A DNA stretch of 41,406 nt from a virus, in the IMG/VR virus record IMGVR_UViG_3300042924_008535, positions 1-41,406 of that record. One strand, written 5' to 3'. Numbering within the stretch: position 1 is the stretch's first letter; each line of letters starts with the position of its first letter. This document shows positions 31,077 through 38,768 of the stretch, in pieces. The notes beneath the pieces were generated by a model that was not told where the DNA came from, did not search any database, and was given only the letters and a program-made list of their open reading frames with translations. The position numbers and the translations under genes are program-made.

Positions 31077-31092
31077 TAAAAAAATATAAAAC

Positions 31093-31644
31093 ATGAAAGA
31101 AAATACCAAAATTTTTGTTGAGGCTTACAATCCTCCGATGATTGTAATGAACATGTTTGAAAAATGTATCGGTTCACCTGAACATCCCATTTTTCATCCT
31201 GAGAAAACTTTAGATGCTCATATTGAAATTGTAATACAAAGAGCCTTGGAACAAGATGCTTTGGAATTACATTTTGCAGCATTCTTACACGATATTTGCA
31301 AACATGGTTTTTGCGACTTTATGTCTACCGAAAGACAGGGTACATTAAAAACTATTCCTGAAGGAGATTATTGGCAAAATGTTAAACATCCTGAGCAGGC
31401 TGCTACATTTATGAATTTACCTGAAGTAAGAAATTGGATAAAGTCTAATGGTGTAGATTTTTCAGTTGTTGAAAAGCTTGTTAAGCATCATATGCAAATG
31501 AAAAACTATACTGCAGGAGAGAATAACGAAGAAGGTGGAATGAGGGAATCTAAAAGAGTTACATTCAAAAGTAATTTTTCAGATTACGAATGGGATTTGA
31601 TGTGTTATTTCTCTGAATATTGTGATAACATGTTATTAAATTAA
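31093..31644 (+). CDS. HD-domain phosphohydrolase
   Basis: 183 residues. His-43 (LDAHIEIV), the HD pair H66-D67 (AAFLHDICKHG), a further HP (KHPEQAA) and VKHHMQMK make up the metal-binding pattern of HD phosphohydrolases, similar to the HD part of tRNA nucleotidyltransferases and of 2',3'-cyclic phosphodiesterases. Substrate cannot be told; nucleotide or RNA-end hydrolysis is typical. It is the first gene after a strong promoter and ends one base before the ABC-GNAT gene. Confidence 0.8.
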   Translation: MKENTKIFVEAYNPPMIVMNMFEKCIGSPEHPIFHPEKTLDAHIEIVIQRALEQDALELHFAAFLHDICKHGFCDFMSTERQGTLKTIPEGDYWQNVKHPEQAATFMNLPEVRNWIKSNGVDFSVVEKLVKHHMQMKNYTAGENNEEGGMRESKRVTFKSNFSDYEWDLMCYFSEYCDNMLLN

Positions 31645-31645
31645 T

Positions 31646-32782
31646 ATGGCAAAGATAGAATTAAAGAACAAAATTTTGAATGATGAATATACTCAATATG
31701 TATATAACAACTTTGACATTCAAAATAAAGAAGAAACTATTACTGAAATCAATTTTGATTTAAAAGAAGGTAAAAATTTCAATTGGAATATAGGAGTTAT
31801 CATTGGAAGCAGTGGTAGTGGAAAGACTTCTATCCTTAAAAGAATAGGTGAAATCAAAACTCCTAAATTCCATCCCGAAAAAACTTTAATATCAAACTTC
31901 TATTGGTTAGAACCACAAGAGGCTGCAATGGCTTTGACTTCAATGGGACTATCTTCTGTTCCCACTTGGCTTAGACCTTTTCACACATTAAGCAATGGAG
32001 AGCAGTACAGAGCTATTTTAGCATATCTTGTTTCTTCTGCAGAAGAAAATGAGGTTCTTTTGATAGATGAATATACTTCTGTGGTAGATAGGGATGTTGC
32101 AAAAGCAATGAGTTTTGCTCTTCAGAAATATATCAGAAGAGAAAACAAAAAAATCATTCTTGCAAGTTGTCATTATGATATCCTTGAATGGCTTATGCCT
32201 GATTGGATATCTTCACCACAAAAAGGGGGCGCACTCGAAAGGTGCGACTATCTTCGGCAAGGGAGACCAAAAATCAATTTACAAATTAGTAGAACCGAAC
32301 CTCAAGCTTGGGAACTCTTTAAATCTCATCACTATTTAACTCAAGAGGTTAATAAGAGTTGTAAATTTATTCTCTTTGAATGGAATGACAAACCTGTTGG
32401 AATCGTAGCTATTTCCACGCTCCCATCAGGAACTGTTAAGAATGCCTATAGACTATCAAGAACAGTTGTTCTTCCTGACTATCAAGGATTAGGTATTGGT
32501 AGTAAAATTTCTGAATTCTGTGCAGGAATATTGAAAGCTCAAGAATTAAAATGTTTCACAAAAACTGTCAATCCTGCTTTAGGAATTTATAGAGATAATT
32601 CAAGCAATTGGAAAAAAACTTCAAAACATGGAAAAGTTTTGAGAGGTCAAAAGAAAGAAAATGGTTCTCATATTTGGGATTCAAAAGTAAGACCTTCTTA
32701 TTGCCATGAATACATTGGAGAACCTATATTCGGATATGAAGAATTATTGCTTCCTATTGAAGAATTAAGAACAAAAAAATAA
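31646..32782 (+). CDS. ABC-type ATPase fused to a GNAT acetyltransferase (COG2401-like)
   Basis: 378 residues. ATPase half: Walker A GSSGSGKT (54-61), signature LSNGEQYRA (115-123), Walker B VLLIDE (137-142), switch His in ASCH (~170). After a linker (~190-205) comes a GNAT half with W.LF.SHHYL, a strand-rich core, and VVLPDYQGLGIGSKISEF, the acetyl-CoA pyrophosphate loop (QGLGIG). This matches the fusion described in COG2401, which occurs in archaea, bacteria and phages and has no proven function. No membrane segments, so it is not a transporter. DNA or protein acylation by a motor-coupled transferase is possible. Confidence 0.85.
   Translation: MAKIELKNKILNDEYTQYVYNNFDIQNKEETITEINFDLKEGKNFNWNIGVIIGSSGSGKTSILKRIGEIKTPKFHPEKTLISNFYWLEPQEAAMALTSMGLSSVPTWLRPFHTLSNGEQYRAILAYLVSSAEENEVLLIDEYTSVVDRDVAKAMSFALQKYIRRENKKIILASCHYDILEWLMPDWISSPQKGGALERCDYLRQGRPKINLQISRTEPQAWELFKSHHYLTQEVNKSCKFILFEWNDKPVGIVAISTLPSGTVKNAYRLSRTVVLPDYQGLGIGSKISEFCAGILKAQELKCFTKTVNPALGIYRDNSSNWKKTSKHGKVLRGQKKENGSHIWDSKVRPSYCHEYIGEPIFGYEELLLPIEELRTKK
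32230..32246 (+). other. Short GC-rich stem inside the ABC-GNAT linker
   Basis: CGCAC (32230-32234) and GTGCG (32242-32246) pair around TCGAAAG within an unusually GC-rich patch, exactly where the ATPase half ends. It may mark the old fusion point or be an internal regulatory element; it could equally be codon choice for a conserved linker. Confidence 0.3.
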
Positions 32783-32791
32783 AAATTTTTT

Positions 32792-34015
32792 ATGAAAAAA
32801 ATAATCAAAAAAGTTTTACAGGATTTTGCAGTTCAGGCTACAAAAGATGTTATTAAAGAATCAGGAATCTTTCCTTTTATCAAAGAATCTATAAAGAATT
32901 CTCTTTTGAATACTATAAAGATTTATGAGGACAATAATTATATGCTTTATAAAGAAGTTGAAAAATTTCTTTTGGGGAAATATTTACATAAATTTCAAAA
33001 TTTGAATACCTACATAGATAGACATTCAGGAGATTTTCCTCAGTATAATGAAAACCAATATGATGAGTTATTATTTGTAAGATATGGTATAGAAAGTGGA
33101 AAAACATTAATAAAAGAAGATGGAATTTATATTTGGATATCTAAAACAATTCCTGAAAAAAAAGATAGTACTTTTAGCCCATACGGAAGAGAACCACGCA
33201 AAGGTTGTATCACTTTAACAACTCTAAAAAAAGATAAAGATACTCTATTAAAATTTATATTGAATTTATCTAATAATTCTTATAAAGAAAAAATTAAGGA
33301 ATCTTTGATAGAATTACATGTGATAGAAGATTCTGATTGGATTCCTTTTAAGAAATATAAACCTATCGATTTAGAAAATATCATACTTCCAAAGGAACTT
33401 AAAAATGAATTGATTATCGATATCGATAATTTCATGGAAAAAAAGGAATGGTACAGTAAAATGGGAATTTCATTCAAAAGAGGTTACTTACTTTATGGAG
33501 CTCCAAGAAATGGTAAATCTTCATTGATTACTGCAATTGCTAAAAGATATGGAATGAATATTTATTATCTTACTTTGAATTCAATGGTTTCCGATAATGA
33601 ATTAATGATGGCATTCAGAAAAATTCCAAATAATTCAATTGTAGCAGTTGAAGATATAGATACAATTTGGGACAAGAGGACTATCAAAAATCCTCACTGT
33701 AAAATCAATATTGAAACCTTTATGAATCTTTTGAGTGGAGCATTTGAAAGAGATGGATTGCTATATTTTTTGACTACAAATTATATAGACCAATTGGATG
33801 AAGCCTTGATTGGTGATAGAAGAATCGATAAAAAAATTCATATAACCAACCCTAAAAAAGAACAAGTCGAAGAATATTTGACAAAATTATATGGCGTTAA
33901 TTTTGAATTAAAAACATATAAAGATGAATCAAGGTCTATGGGAAATATTCTAAATCTTTTTGAACAATATGAAAAGAATCCCAAAGAATTAACGAAACTT
34001 CTTGAAGAAAATTAA
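32792..34015 (+). CDS. Bcs1-like AAA ATPase
   Basis: 407 residues. Residues ~1-180 resemble the N-terminal Bcs1 region but without a clear membrane helix; an intermediate strand region follows, then the AAA domain: Walker A YGAPRNGKSS (~235-244), Walker B SIVAVEDID, a sensor stretch LLYFLTTNYIDQLDEALI and the arginine region GDRRIDKKIHI (like RPGRIDxxI). Bcs1 rings translocate folded proteins in mitochondria; bacterial and phage relatives are uncharacterised. It follows the ABC-GNAT gene by nine bases, and the pair may act together. Confidence 0.85.
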   Translation: MKKIIKKVLQDFAVQATKDVIKESGIFPFIKESIKNSLLNTIKIYEDNNYMLYKEVEKFLLGKYLHKFQNLNTYIDRHSGDFPQYNENQYDELLFVRYGIESGKTLIKEDGIYIWISKTIPEKKDSTFSPYGREPRKGCITLTTLKKDKDTLLKFILNLSNNSYKEKIKESLIELHVIEDSDWIPFKKYKPIDLENIILPKELKNELIIDIDNFMEKKEWYSKMGISFKRGYLLYGAPRNGKSSLITAIAKRYGMNIYYLTLNSMVSDNELMMAFRKIPNNSIVAVEDIDTIWDKRTIKNPHCKINIETFMNLLSGAFERDGLLYFLTTNYIDQLDEALIGDRRIDKKIHITNPKKEQVEEYLTKLYGVNFELKTYKDESRSMGNILNLFEQYEKNPKELTKLLEEN

Positions 34016-34026
34016 TATTTATAATA
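34015..34026 (+). promoter_or_regulatory. Candidate ATATTTAT-type upstream motif
   Basis: ATATTTATAATA lies directly before the ATG at 34030 and overlaps the end of the AAA gene. Resembles motifs before 7059 and 38352(-). Weak. Confidence 0.25.
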
Positions 34027-34029
34027 GTA

Positions 34030-34482
34030 ATGGCTAAGTACTACTCATATGATGCTGCATTAGATAAAATGCAAAAATATTGTGCAATACAAGAAAGGTG
34101 TCAATCTGAAATCAGAAGCAAATTAATCGAAATCAAAATTTATGGTGATGATTTGGAATCAATTATAGCTGAATTGATAACTGACAATTTTTTGAGTGAA
34201 GAAAGATATGCAAAGGCATTTGTTAGAGGGAAATTTCGTATGAACCAATGGGGAAAAACTAAAATAAAGCAAGCACTCCAATTGAAAAAAATATCTTCCT
34301 ATTGTATAAAGAAAGGTATGGAAGAAATAACCGATGAAGCCTATATTGAAACTTTGAAAGAACTCCTTGAGAAAAAGAAAAATATTCTTAGGGAATCTGA
34401 TGACTTCCAAAGAAATCAAAAACTTCTTCAGTATGCTATCGGTAAAGGATTTGAAAATGAATTGATTCAAAAATTTTTATAA
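34030..34482 (+). CDS. recX: RecX-family regulator of recombinase filaments
   Basis: 150 residues, full RecX length. The three-helix repeats are clear: ALDKMQKYCAIQERCQSEIR, then ELITDNFLSEERYAKAFVRG, then KFRMNQWGKTKIKQALQLKK, closely following Bacteroidota RecX. RecX binds RecA filaments and limits or remodels them. A phage copy could tune host RecA (SOS) or a phage recombinase. It sits in an operon with an AAA ATPase and a small membrane protein and looks like a captured host gene. Confidence 0.88.
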   Translation: MAKYYSYDAALDKMQKYCAIQERCQSEIRSKLIEIKIYGDDLESIIAELITDNFLSEERYAKAFVRGKFRMNQWGKTKIKQALQLKKISSYCIKKGMEEITDEAYIETLKELLEKKKNILRESDDFQRNQKLLQYAIGKGFENELIQKFL

Positions 34483-34793
34483 TGAAACATAATTTTTTTA
34501 CTAAAGAAATTGATATTGCAGGGGCAAAAACTTCTATTGTAGAACTCACAAGAGAAACGTTAATAAACTACTTTTGGGGGTTTATGGGAAACTCTATTGT
34601 AATTTTCATGTCAAGGGGAATTGATGTTGCAGTATTTTTAAATTTCATCCTTTACTATCTTCTTATATCTTATATTGTAAACAAAGAAAAATATAAAACA
34701 AGGCTTGGAAAATTCATAGTGATGCCTTTATCAGCTTCATTAGGAGCGTTTTCAGGTTACAAGTTTGCACAGTTTGTTTCAACTTTAATATAA
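34482..34793 (+). CDS. Small membrane protein, 103 aa
   Basis: Two or three hydrophobic segments (~30-48, ~50-68, ~80-100) with a short charged loop (NKEKYKTRLGKFI). The amphipathic N-terminus contains AGAKTSIVELTRETLINYFW. Similar small proteins occur in large marine phages, from memory, without assigned role. Start overlaps the stop of recX (TAATG). Confidence 0.7.
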   Translation: MKHNFFTKEIDIAGAKTSIVELTRETLINYFWGFMGNSIVIFMSRGIDVAVFLNFILYYLLISYIVNKEKYKTRLGKFIVMPLSASLGAFSGYKFAQFVSTLI

Positions 34794-34809
34794 ATTTCTT
34801 ATAAAAAGT

Positions 34810-34840
34810 TTTGTAATTTCAAATATTTTTTTTATCTTTG
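34810..34840 (+). promoter_or_regulatory. Bacteroidota-type promoter
   Basis: TTTG (34810-34813), 19 bases, TATCTTTG (34833-34840). The small gene at 34856 starts 15 bases after it. Confidence 0.8.
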
Positions 34841-34855
34841 TTAAAATTCCTTACA

Positions 34856-35011
34856 ATGATACAAGATAGATTTGAAAATTACAAAGATGACCAATATTGG
34901 CGCAAATATGCATTTATTATGGGGGCTACTAAATATGAAACAAAGCAATTGAAAAAAATATTTGAAAGTAGGAACAAAACATATCCCTACCCGAAGGAAA
35001 GAGGTCTTTAA
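34856..35011 (+). CDS. Small protein, 51 aa
   Basis: ATG at 34856 opens a 51-codon frame (MIQDRFENYKDDQYWRKYAF to YPYPKERGL) directly behind a canonical promoter, with a plausible leader of about 10 bases. Acidic/basic alternating helix and a Tyr/Pro tail. Position and promoter make it a real gene; function unknown. Confidence 0.7.
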   Translation: MIQDRFENYKDDQYWRKYAFIMGATKYETKQLKKIFESRNKTYPYPKERGL

Positions 35012-35037
35012 TTTTTTAATTTTATAAATATTTTATA

Positions 35038-35346
35038 ATGAATGTAATTAAATCTAAAAGAAGAGGTCGTAGACCTAACAGTGAAGTTGATTTTAGTGTG
35101 AATATAAAGGCAAAAGCTCCTAAAGGGATTTTACTGAAAAAAGGAGATTATGTATATAATACAGACTCAGGAGAAGAATGGTTATTGTTGGAAGATTTAA
35201 AAGAGGATTTATCAATTAACTGTATTTGCACTTACACTCCTGCAATAAGTAGATATAAAGTTGGAGCAAATGAAGAGTTTAAATTTTATTATAATAATGG
35301 AGGTTTAGCCTTCCAATGGAAAAAAGGAAAAAATAAAAATCATTAA
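35038..35346 (+). CDS. Hypothetical protein with AT-hook-like start, 102 aa
   Basis: The N-terminal KSKRRGRRPNSEVD resembles an AT-hook (R-G-R-x-P), a minor-groove DNA-binding motif, followed by a small beta-rich domain (GILLKKGDYVYNTDSGEEWL; FKFYYNNGGLAFQWKKG). It may bind the AT-rich phage DNA. No full-length family recognised. Confidence 0.65.
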   Translation: MNVIKSKRRGRRPNSEVDFSVNIKAKAPKGILLKKGDYVYNTDSGEEWLLLEDLKEDLSINCICTYTPAISRYKVGANEEFKFYYNNGGLAFQWKKGKNKNH

Positions 35347-35348
35347 TT

Positions 35349-35549
35349 ATGTATATAGCATCAGACCAAAAAGCAAAAAATTTAATCGAAAAATTCGGCA
35401 AAAGAGCCTTATCTGTAGCAGACGAAATTCTTGAAGCTACAAAAACTTACGATTGGAGAACCAACAAATATAACAACTATTGGTTGGAAGTAAAATTTAA
35501 CATTGAAAAAACTCTAAAAGAAACTGAACATGAAACAAACGTTGGTTAA
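35349..35549 (+). CDS. Hypothetical protein, 66 aa
   Basis: Helical small protein (KAKNLIEKFGKRALSVADEI; WLEVKFNIEKTLKE). It starts two bases after the preceding stop and overlaps the next start by 20 bases, typical of a compact phage operon. No family recognised. Confidence 0.65.
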   Translation: MYIASDQKAKNLIEKFGKRALSVADEILEATKTYDWRTNKYNNYWLEVKFNIEKTLKETEHETNVG

Positions 35550-35805
35550 GAAATACACCTATGAAGGTTATATTTTTACTATATTAGCAATATTAAATAA
35601 TTCTTTTGACGGTAAAGTTTATACTCATCAAGTAACTGTTACAGGAAAAGATTATTATGAAGTTTTAGATTGTACTTCAGATACATTATCTAAAACATTA
35701 ACTCAAATTGAATCAGATATCAACAAATTTGTTGATGCAAAGCTTGGTATTTCTGAAGAAGAAACATTTTTATTGGAGGAAGGATTTGTAAGAATTAGCT
35801 ATTAA
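35530..35805 (+). CDS. Hypothetical protein, 91 aa
   Basis: Small strand-helix protein (KYTYEGYIFTILAILNNSFD; YEVLDCTSDTLSKTLTQIES). No family recognised. Overlaps the upstream gene by 20 bases and is followed five bases later by a short Cys-containing ORF. Confidence 0.65.
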   Translation: MKQTLVKKYTYEGYIFTILAILNNSFDGKVYTHQVTVTGKDYYEVLDCTSDTLSKTLTQIESDINKFVDAKLGISEEETFLLEEGFVRISY

Positions 35806-35810
35806 TCTCT

Positions 35811-35972
35811 ATGGGAAAAATATTGAATTTCATTTGGAAATCTCCAAAAAAAGCTTTAAATTTGCAAAGAGTTCAGAATTCATGCAAACATGAAGAATGG
35901 ATTTTTGATGAACGCAAAGAAAATTTCCAATGTAAAAATTGCGAAATAACTAAACCTTGCATTATTTTCTAA
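35811..35972 (+). CDS. Small Cys-motif protein, 53 aa
   Basis: ATG at 35811 opens a 53-codon frame. The C-terminal half SCKHEEWIFDERKENFQCKN continues into CEITKPC, giving C-x-H...C-x2-C...C, compatible with a small zinc ribbon. It fits exactly into the gap after 35805 in the same direction. Function unknown. Confidence 0.6.
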   Translation: MGKILNFIWKSPKKALNLQRVQNSCKHEEWIFDERKENFQCKNCEITKPCIIF

Positions 35973-35998
35973 ATCTTCTATATTAGAAGAAAAAATTC

Positions 35999-36121
35999 AT
36001 GGAAATAACTGTTTTAAAAAGACTCAGCGATGGCTATTTAGTTATTGCTTCAAATGGAGAAACCGCCTTCATAACGCATAAAATGTATTCTCAATTAAAA
36101 GCTAAAGGAAAAATAAAATGA
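35999..36121 (+). CDS. Small protein, 40 aa
   Basis: ATG at 35999 gives MEITVLKRLSDGYLVIASNG and a further 20 residues, a likely small beta-hairpin domain; the stop overlaps the next ATG as ATGA, which supports translation of both. No family recognised. Confidence 0.6.
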   Translation: MEITVLKRLSDGYLVIASNGETAFITHKMYSQLKAKGKIK

Positions 36122-36378
36122 CTGAAGAACAATTTAAAAATATCAAGGAATTGAAAGACAAAATGGATTTGATAAAATCAAAAATCAATACCATTGAAAA
36201 TCTTATACAATCAAAAACACTTTCATGTAAAGTTGAAGGAGTTTCAGATTGTAAGTTTAGATATTCGCAATTTATTTATCTGACTAATGAAGAATCAATA
36301 AAACTTCTTTTGGAAAATCAAAAAGAAATCTTTGAAAAAGAATTAATCACTTTAGAAGAAACCTTTTCTACCCTATGA
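36118..36378 (+). CDS. Hypothetical coiled-coil protein, 86 aa
   Basis: Two helices (KNIKELKDKMDLIKSKINTI and LLLENQKEIFEKELITLEET) around a short Cys-containing loop, consistent with an antiparallel coiled coil. Coupled by ATGA junctions to both neighbours. No family recognised. Confidence 0.65.
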   Translation: MTEEQFKNIKELKDKMDLIKSKINTIENLIQSKTLSCKVEGVSDCKFRYSQFIYLTNEESIKLLLENQKEIFEKELITLEETFSTL

Positions 36379-36833
36379 GTTTAGATGTTAAATTGAGAAT
36401 TGATAAACCTATTCTCAAAAAATCGTCAGGGATATTCATTCGTGATAATGGGCAGAATATAGAAATCACTGCTTCTGAATGGAATCAAAGATATCCTAAC
36501 CAACAAATCGATATAGATGAATATGAAGAATCTGTTTATGAAACGGATATAGTATTTGATTATAATATCACTCATAATTTGAATACTATGGCTGATGCTG
36601 CAGGAATATATGAATATCTTTGGAGACCTGAAGAGGTAAATATAGAATTCGCAAGAGATTTGATTGAACCACTTAGAAATGGTTTGCATCTTTTGAAACT
36701 TAATCCTGAAGAATATAAAAAACATAACCCTGAGAACGGTTGGGGAGATTATGAAGGATTGGTCACTTTTGTAGAGAAGTATCTTGATGCTTGTTATAAA
36801 TACCCTGATGCAAAAGTTTCAGCCGATAGATAA
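36375..36833 (+). CDS. Hypothetical phage protein, 152 aa
   Basis: Begins with a strand-rich part (SLDVKLRIDKPILKKSSGIF) and continues with DYNITHNLNTMADAAGIYEY, YLWRPEEV, and LVTFVEKYLDACYKYPDAKV. The pattern N-I-T-H-N-L-x-x-M-A recurs, from memory, in many phage hypothetical proteins; the function is unknown. Soluble, last gene before the RNA ligase operon. Confidence 0.7.
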   Translation: MSLDVKLRIDKPILKKSSGIFIRDNGQNIEITASEWNQRYPNQQIDIDEYEESVYETDIVFDYNITHNLNTMADAAGIYEYLWRPEEVNIEFARDLIEPLRNGLHLLKLNPEEYKKHNPENGWGDYEGLVTFVEKYLDACYKYPDAKVSADR

Positions 36834-36863
36834 TTATTTTTTAACCAATTTATATTTTAAAAA

Positions 36864-37928
36864 ATGAACTTAGCTTCTGCACAAAGAATTGTTAAAATCA
36901 CTCCAATTGAAGGAGCTGATGCAATTGAAACTGCAATGGTTTTAGGATGGGAAATTGTTATCAAAAAAGGAGAATATCAAGTTGGCGATTTATGCTGCTA
37001 TATTCAAATTGATACAGTTGTTCCTGAGAAACCTGAATATGAATTTTTGAGAGATAGAAAGTTTCGAGTTAAAACTATTAAACTCCGAAAGCAAATCTCT
37101 CAAGGACTTATTGTTCCTTTACCTGAAGGCAATTGGTCTGAAGGAGATGACTTAACGGATGTTATCGGTGTAAAAAAATATGAAAAAGTCGATAACAATC
37201 CTGCTCGTTATGAGAAACCAAGAAAACCTAAAACTTGGTACAAGAGAGTTATTTACAATTTAAAGTACAATTTTCTTTACAAAATGTTTCCGTTTCTTCT
37301 GAGGAAAGAAAGGTCAGATTTCCCTAAGAATTTGGTATCAATTACTGATGAAGAGCGTATCCAAAACACCCCAAAGGTGTTACACACCCATGCAGGAAAG
37401 ACTTTTATTGTAAGCTATAAACTTGATGGCAGTAGTATCACTATCATTCATAATAAATTCTTAGGTAGAAGTAAATACAGAATTTGTAGTAGAAGATTTG
37501 AATTACATGGTAAGAAAAATGATTGGTATAAGGTATTTACCAATACCAATTTCAAAAGACATATTCAAACTCTTGTGAAATATTATAAAACAAATGATAT
37601 TATTGTTCAAGGGGAAGCTATCGGTAAATTCAATGGAAATCATCATAAATTGAAAAGTGATGAAATCAAATTATTCAATATCTATGTCAATGGTAAAAGG
37701 TTGAATCAAAAAGAATTTATTGAAGTATGTAGGGCTAATTATATCCCACATTGCCCTATGTACAAAGAAGTAGTTCTCAACCATACTTTACCTGAAATTT
37801 TAAAAATGTCTGAAATAAAAGACATTCTGAACATGTCTGTTGAAGCTGAAGGATTGGTTTGGAGATGTGTTGAAGATAATTTAAGCTTTAAAGTTATAAA
37901 CAACAAATATCTGCTTAAAAATGAGTAA
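36864..37928 (+). CDS. RNA ligase, Rnl2/DraRnl-like with N-terminal OB-type domain
   Basis: 354 residues. Residues 1-95 (SAQRIVKITPIEGADAIETA; FRVKTIKLRKQISQGLIVPL) match the N-terminal OB-type module of the DraRnl/Rnl5 group. The nucleotidyltransferase motifs are intact: motif I SYKLDGSS with the adenylated Lys-186, a downstream VQGEAIGK (motif III region), KLFNIYVNGKR (IIIa), EGLVWR (IV, 329-334) and SFKVINNKYLLK (V). It seals 3'-OH/5'-phosphate nicks in RNA, probably in duplexes, as a defence against tRNA-cutting host systems. A bidirectional terminator follows. Confidence 0.9.
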   Translation: MNLASAQRIVKITPIEGADAIETAMVLGWEIVIKKGEYQVGDLCCYIQIDTVVPEKPEYEFLRDRKFRVKTIKLRKQISQGLIVPLPEGNWSEGDDLTDVIGVKKYEKVDNNPARYEKPRKPKTWYKRVIYNLKYNFLYKMFPFLLRKERSDFPKNLVSITDEERIQNTPKVLHTHAGKTFIVSYKLDGSSITIIHNKFLGRSKYRICSRRFELHGKKNDWYKVFTNTNFKRHIQTLVKYYKTNDIIVQGEAIGKFNGNHHKLKSDEIKLFNIYVNGKRLNQKEFIEVCRANYIPHCPMYKEVVLNHTLPEILKMSEIKDILNMSVEAEGLVWRCVEDNLSFKVINNKYLLKNE

Positions 37929-37967
37929 AAAAAAAGCTTCTTTCATTTCGAGAGAAGCTTTTTTTTT
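37927..37967. terminator. Bidirectional terminator
   Basis: AAAAAAAAAGCTTCT (37927-37941) pairs with AGAAGCTTTTTTTTT (37953-37967), giving a stem with T-run in both directions. It serves the RNA ligase gene and the convergent gene 37966-38352. Confidence 0.85.
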
Positions 37968-38352
37968 AATATATATCTCTATCTCTATCTCTATCCATTC
38001 TATCTCTATAATTTTGTGCAGCTCTATCTTCCATTGCATCCTTATAATATTCTTTCAATGCATCAAATGCCTTTTCTTCTAAAGTATAAACATCTATTCC
38101 ATATTTTTCTATAGCTTCTTCATCGCTTATATTATAAATATCATCTGTAACATTTTTGCCATCTATTAATACATAGTCATCTTTACCATCAACAAAAATT
38201 TCACCATTTCGATGAAATGTTCCTCCCAAGCTAATATATTTTCCATTATGCTCAAATGTAACCTCACTATAATTTTCCCCATTACGATTCCATAAAGATT
38301 CAGAAATAATCTTTCTGACAATTTGTCTTAATTCATTCAATGTTATTTTCAT
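37966..38352 (-). CDS. Leftward cassette: tagged unknown protein (MKITLNEL...)
   Basis: 128 residues. The first 18 (MKITLNELRQIVRKIISE) share MKITLNEL with the protein at 39856-40314 and end in I-S-E. A small beta-rich domain follows (YSEVTFEHNGKYISLGGTFH; GKDDYVLIDGKNVT), then helices, and the C-terminus is an Asp-Arg run (DRMDRDRDRDIY) encoded by a short ATCTCT microsatellite. It is the only leftward gene here, with its own terminator, so it looks like an inserted single-gene cassette. Function unknown. Confidence 0.75.
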   Translation of the reverse strand: MKITLNELRQIVRKIISESLWNRNGENYSEVTFEHNGKYISLGGTFHRNGEIFVDGKDDYVLIDGKNVTDDIYNISDEEAIEKYGIDVYTLEEKAFDALKEYYKDAMEDRAAQNYRDRMDRDRDRDIY

Positions 38353-38374
38353 AAGAAATTTATTTATTTTTTTA

Positions 38375-38384
38375 TTATAAATAT
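38375..38384 (-). promoter_or_regulatory. Candidate ATATTTAT-type upstream motif
   Basis: Minus strand ATATTTATAA and an A-run, 23 bases before the ATG at 38352. Shared with other tagged genes. Weak. Confidence 0.3.
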
Positions 38385-38424
38385 ATTGATTTCTTTAAAA
38401 AGTTAAAAAATTTTCATAAGAAAA

Positions 38425-38456
38425 TTTGGAATCATCAGATAGTTTATATATTTTTG
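38425..38456 (+). promoter_or_regulatory. Bacteroidota-type promoter
   Basis: TTTG (38425-38428), 20 bases, TATTTTTG (38449-38456), 48 bases before the ATG at 38505. It restarts rightward transcription after the leftward cassette. Confidence 0.7.
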
Positions 38457-38504
38457 TAAAGTTATTGAAAATAATATTTTCCCATAAAAATTAATAATTT
38501 AATT

Positions 38505-38765
38505 ATGCCTAATTTTGATGTTGAAACAGATATTGATATTGATATAGACGAATTTGTTGATGCTTGTAATAAGGCTGAAATAGCAGCACTTATAGAATAT
38601 TTAGAAGATGAAGGACATATTTCTAAACGAATTGAAATTAATTCAGGGAATAAAACTTTCTCAGAAATAGATTTCGAAGAGAAACTTAGTAAAATAGCAA
38701 ATAATAGATTTTTGCTATCAGATGAAGAATTAGAATTAATTGAAAAAATAGCAAACAGATTTTAA
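38505..38765 (+). CDS. Hypothetical acidic protein, 86 aa
   Basis: Starts with an Asp/Ile repeat (DVETDIDIDIDEFVDACNKA) and continues as helices (ALIEYLEDEGHISKRIEI; LSDEELELIEKIANRF). The strong acidity could imply DNA mimicry, but no family was recognised. First gene after the promoter at 38425. Confidence 0.65.
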   Translation: MPNFDVETDIDIDIDEFVDACNKAEIAALIEYLEDEGHISKRIEINSGNKTFSEIDFEEKLSKIANNRFLLSDEELELIEKIANRF

Positions 38766-38768
38766 CTT

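Noticed and set aside
32115-32339. 74-codon frame inside the ABC-GNAT gene
   Set aside because: Lies wholly inside a gene with intact ATPase and GNAT motifs and has no start signal or recognisable product.
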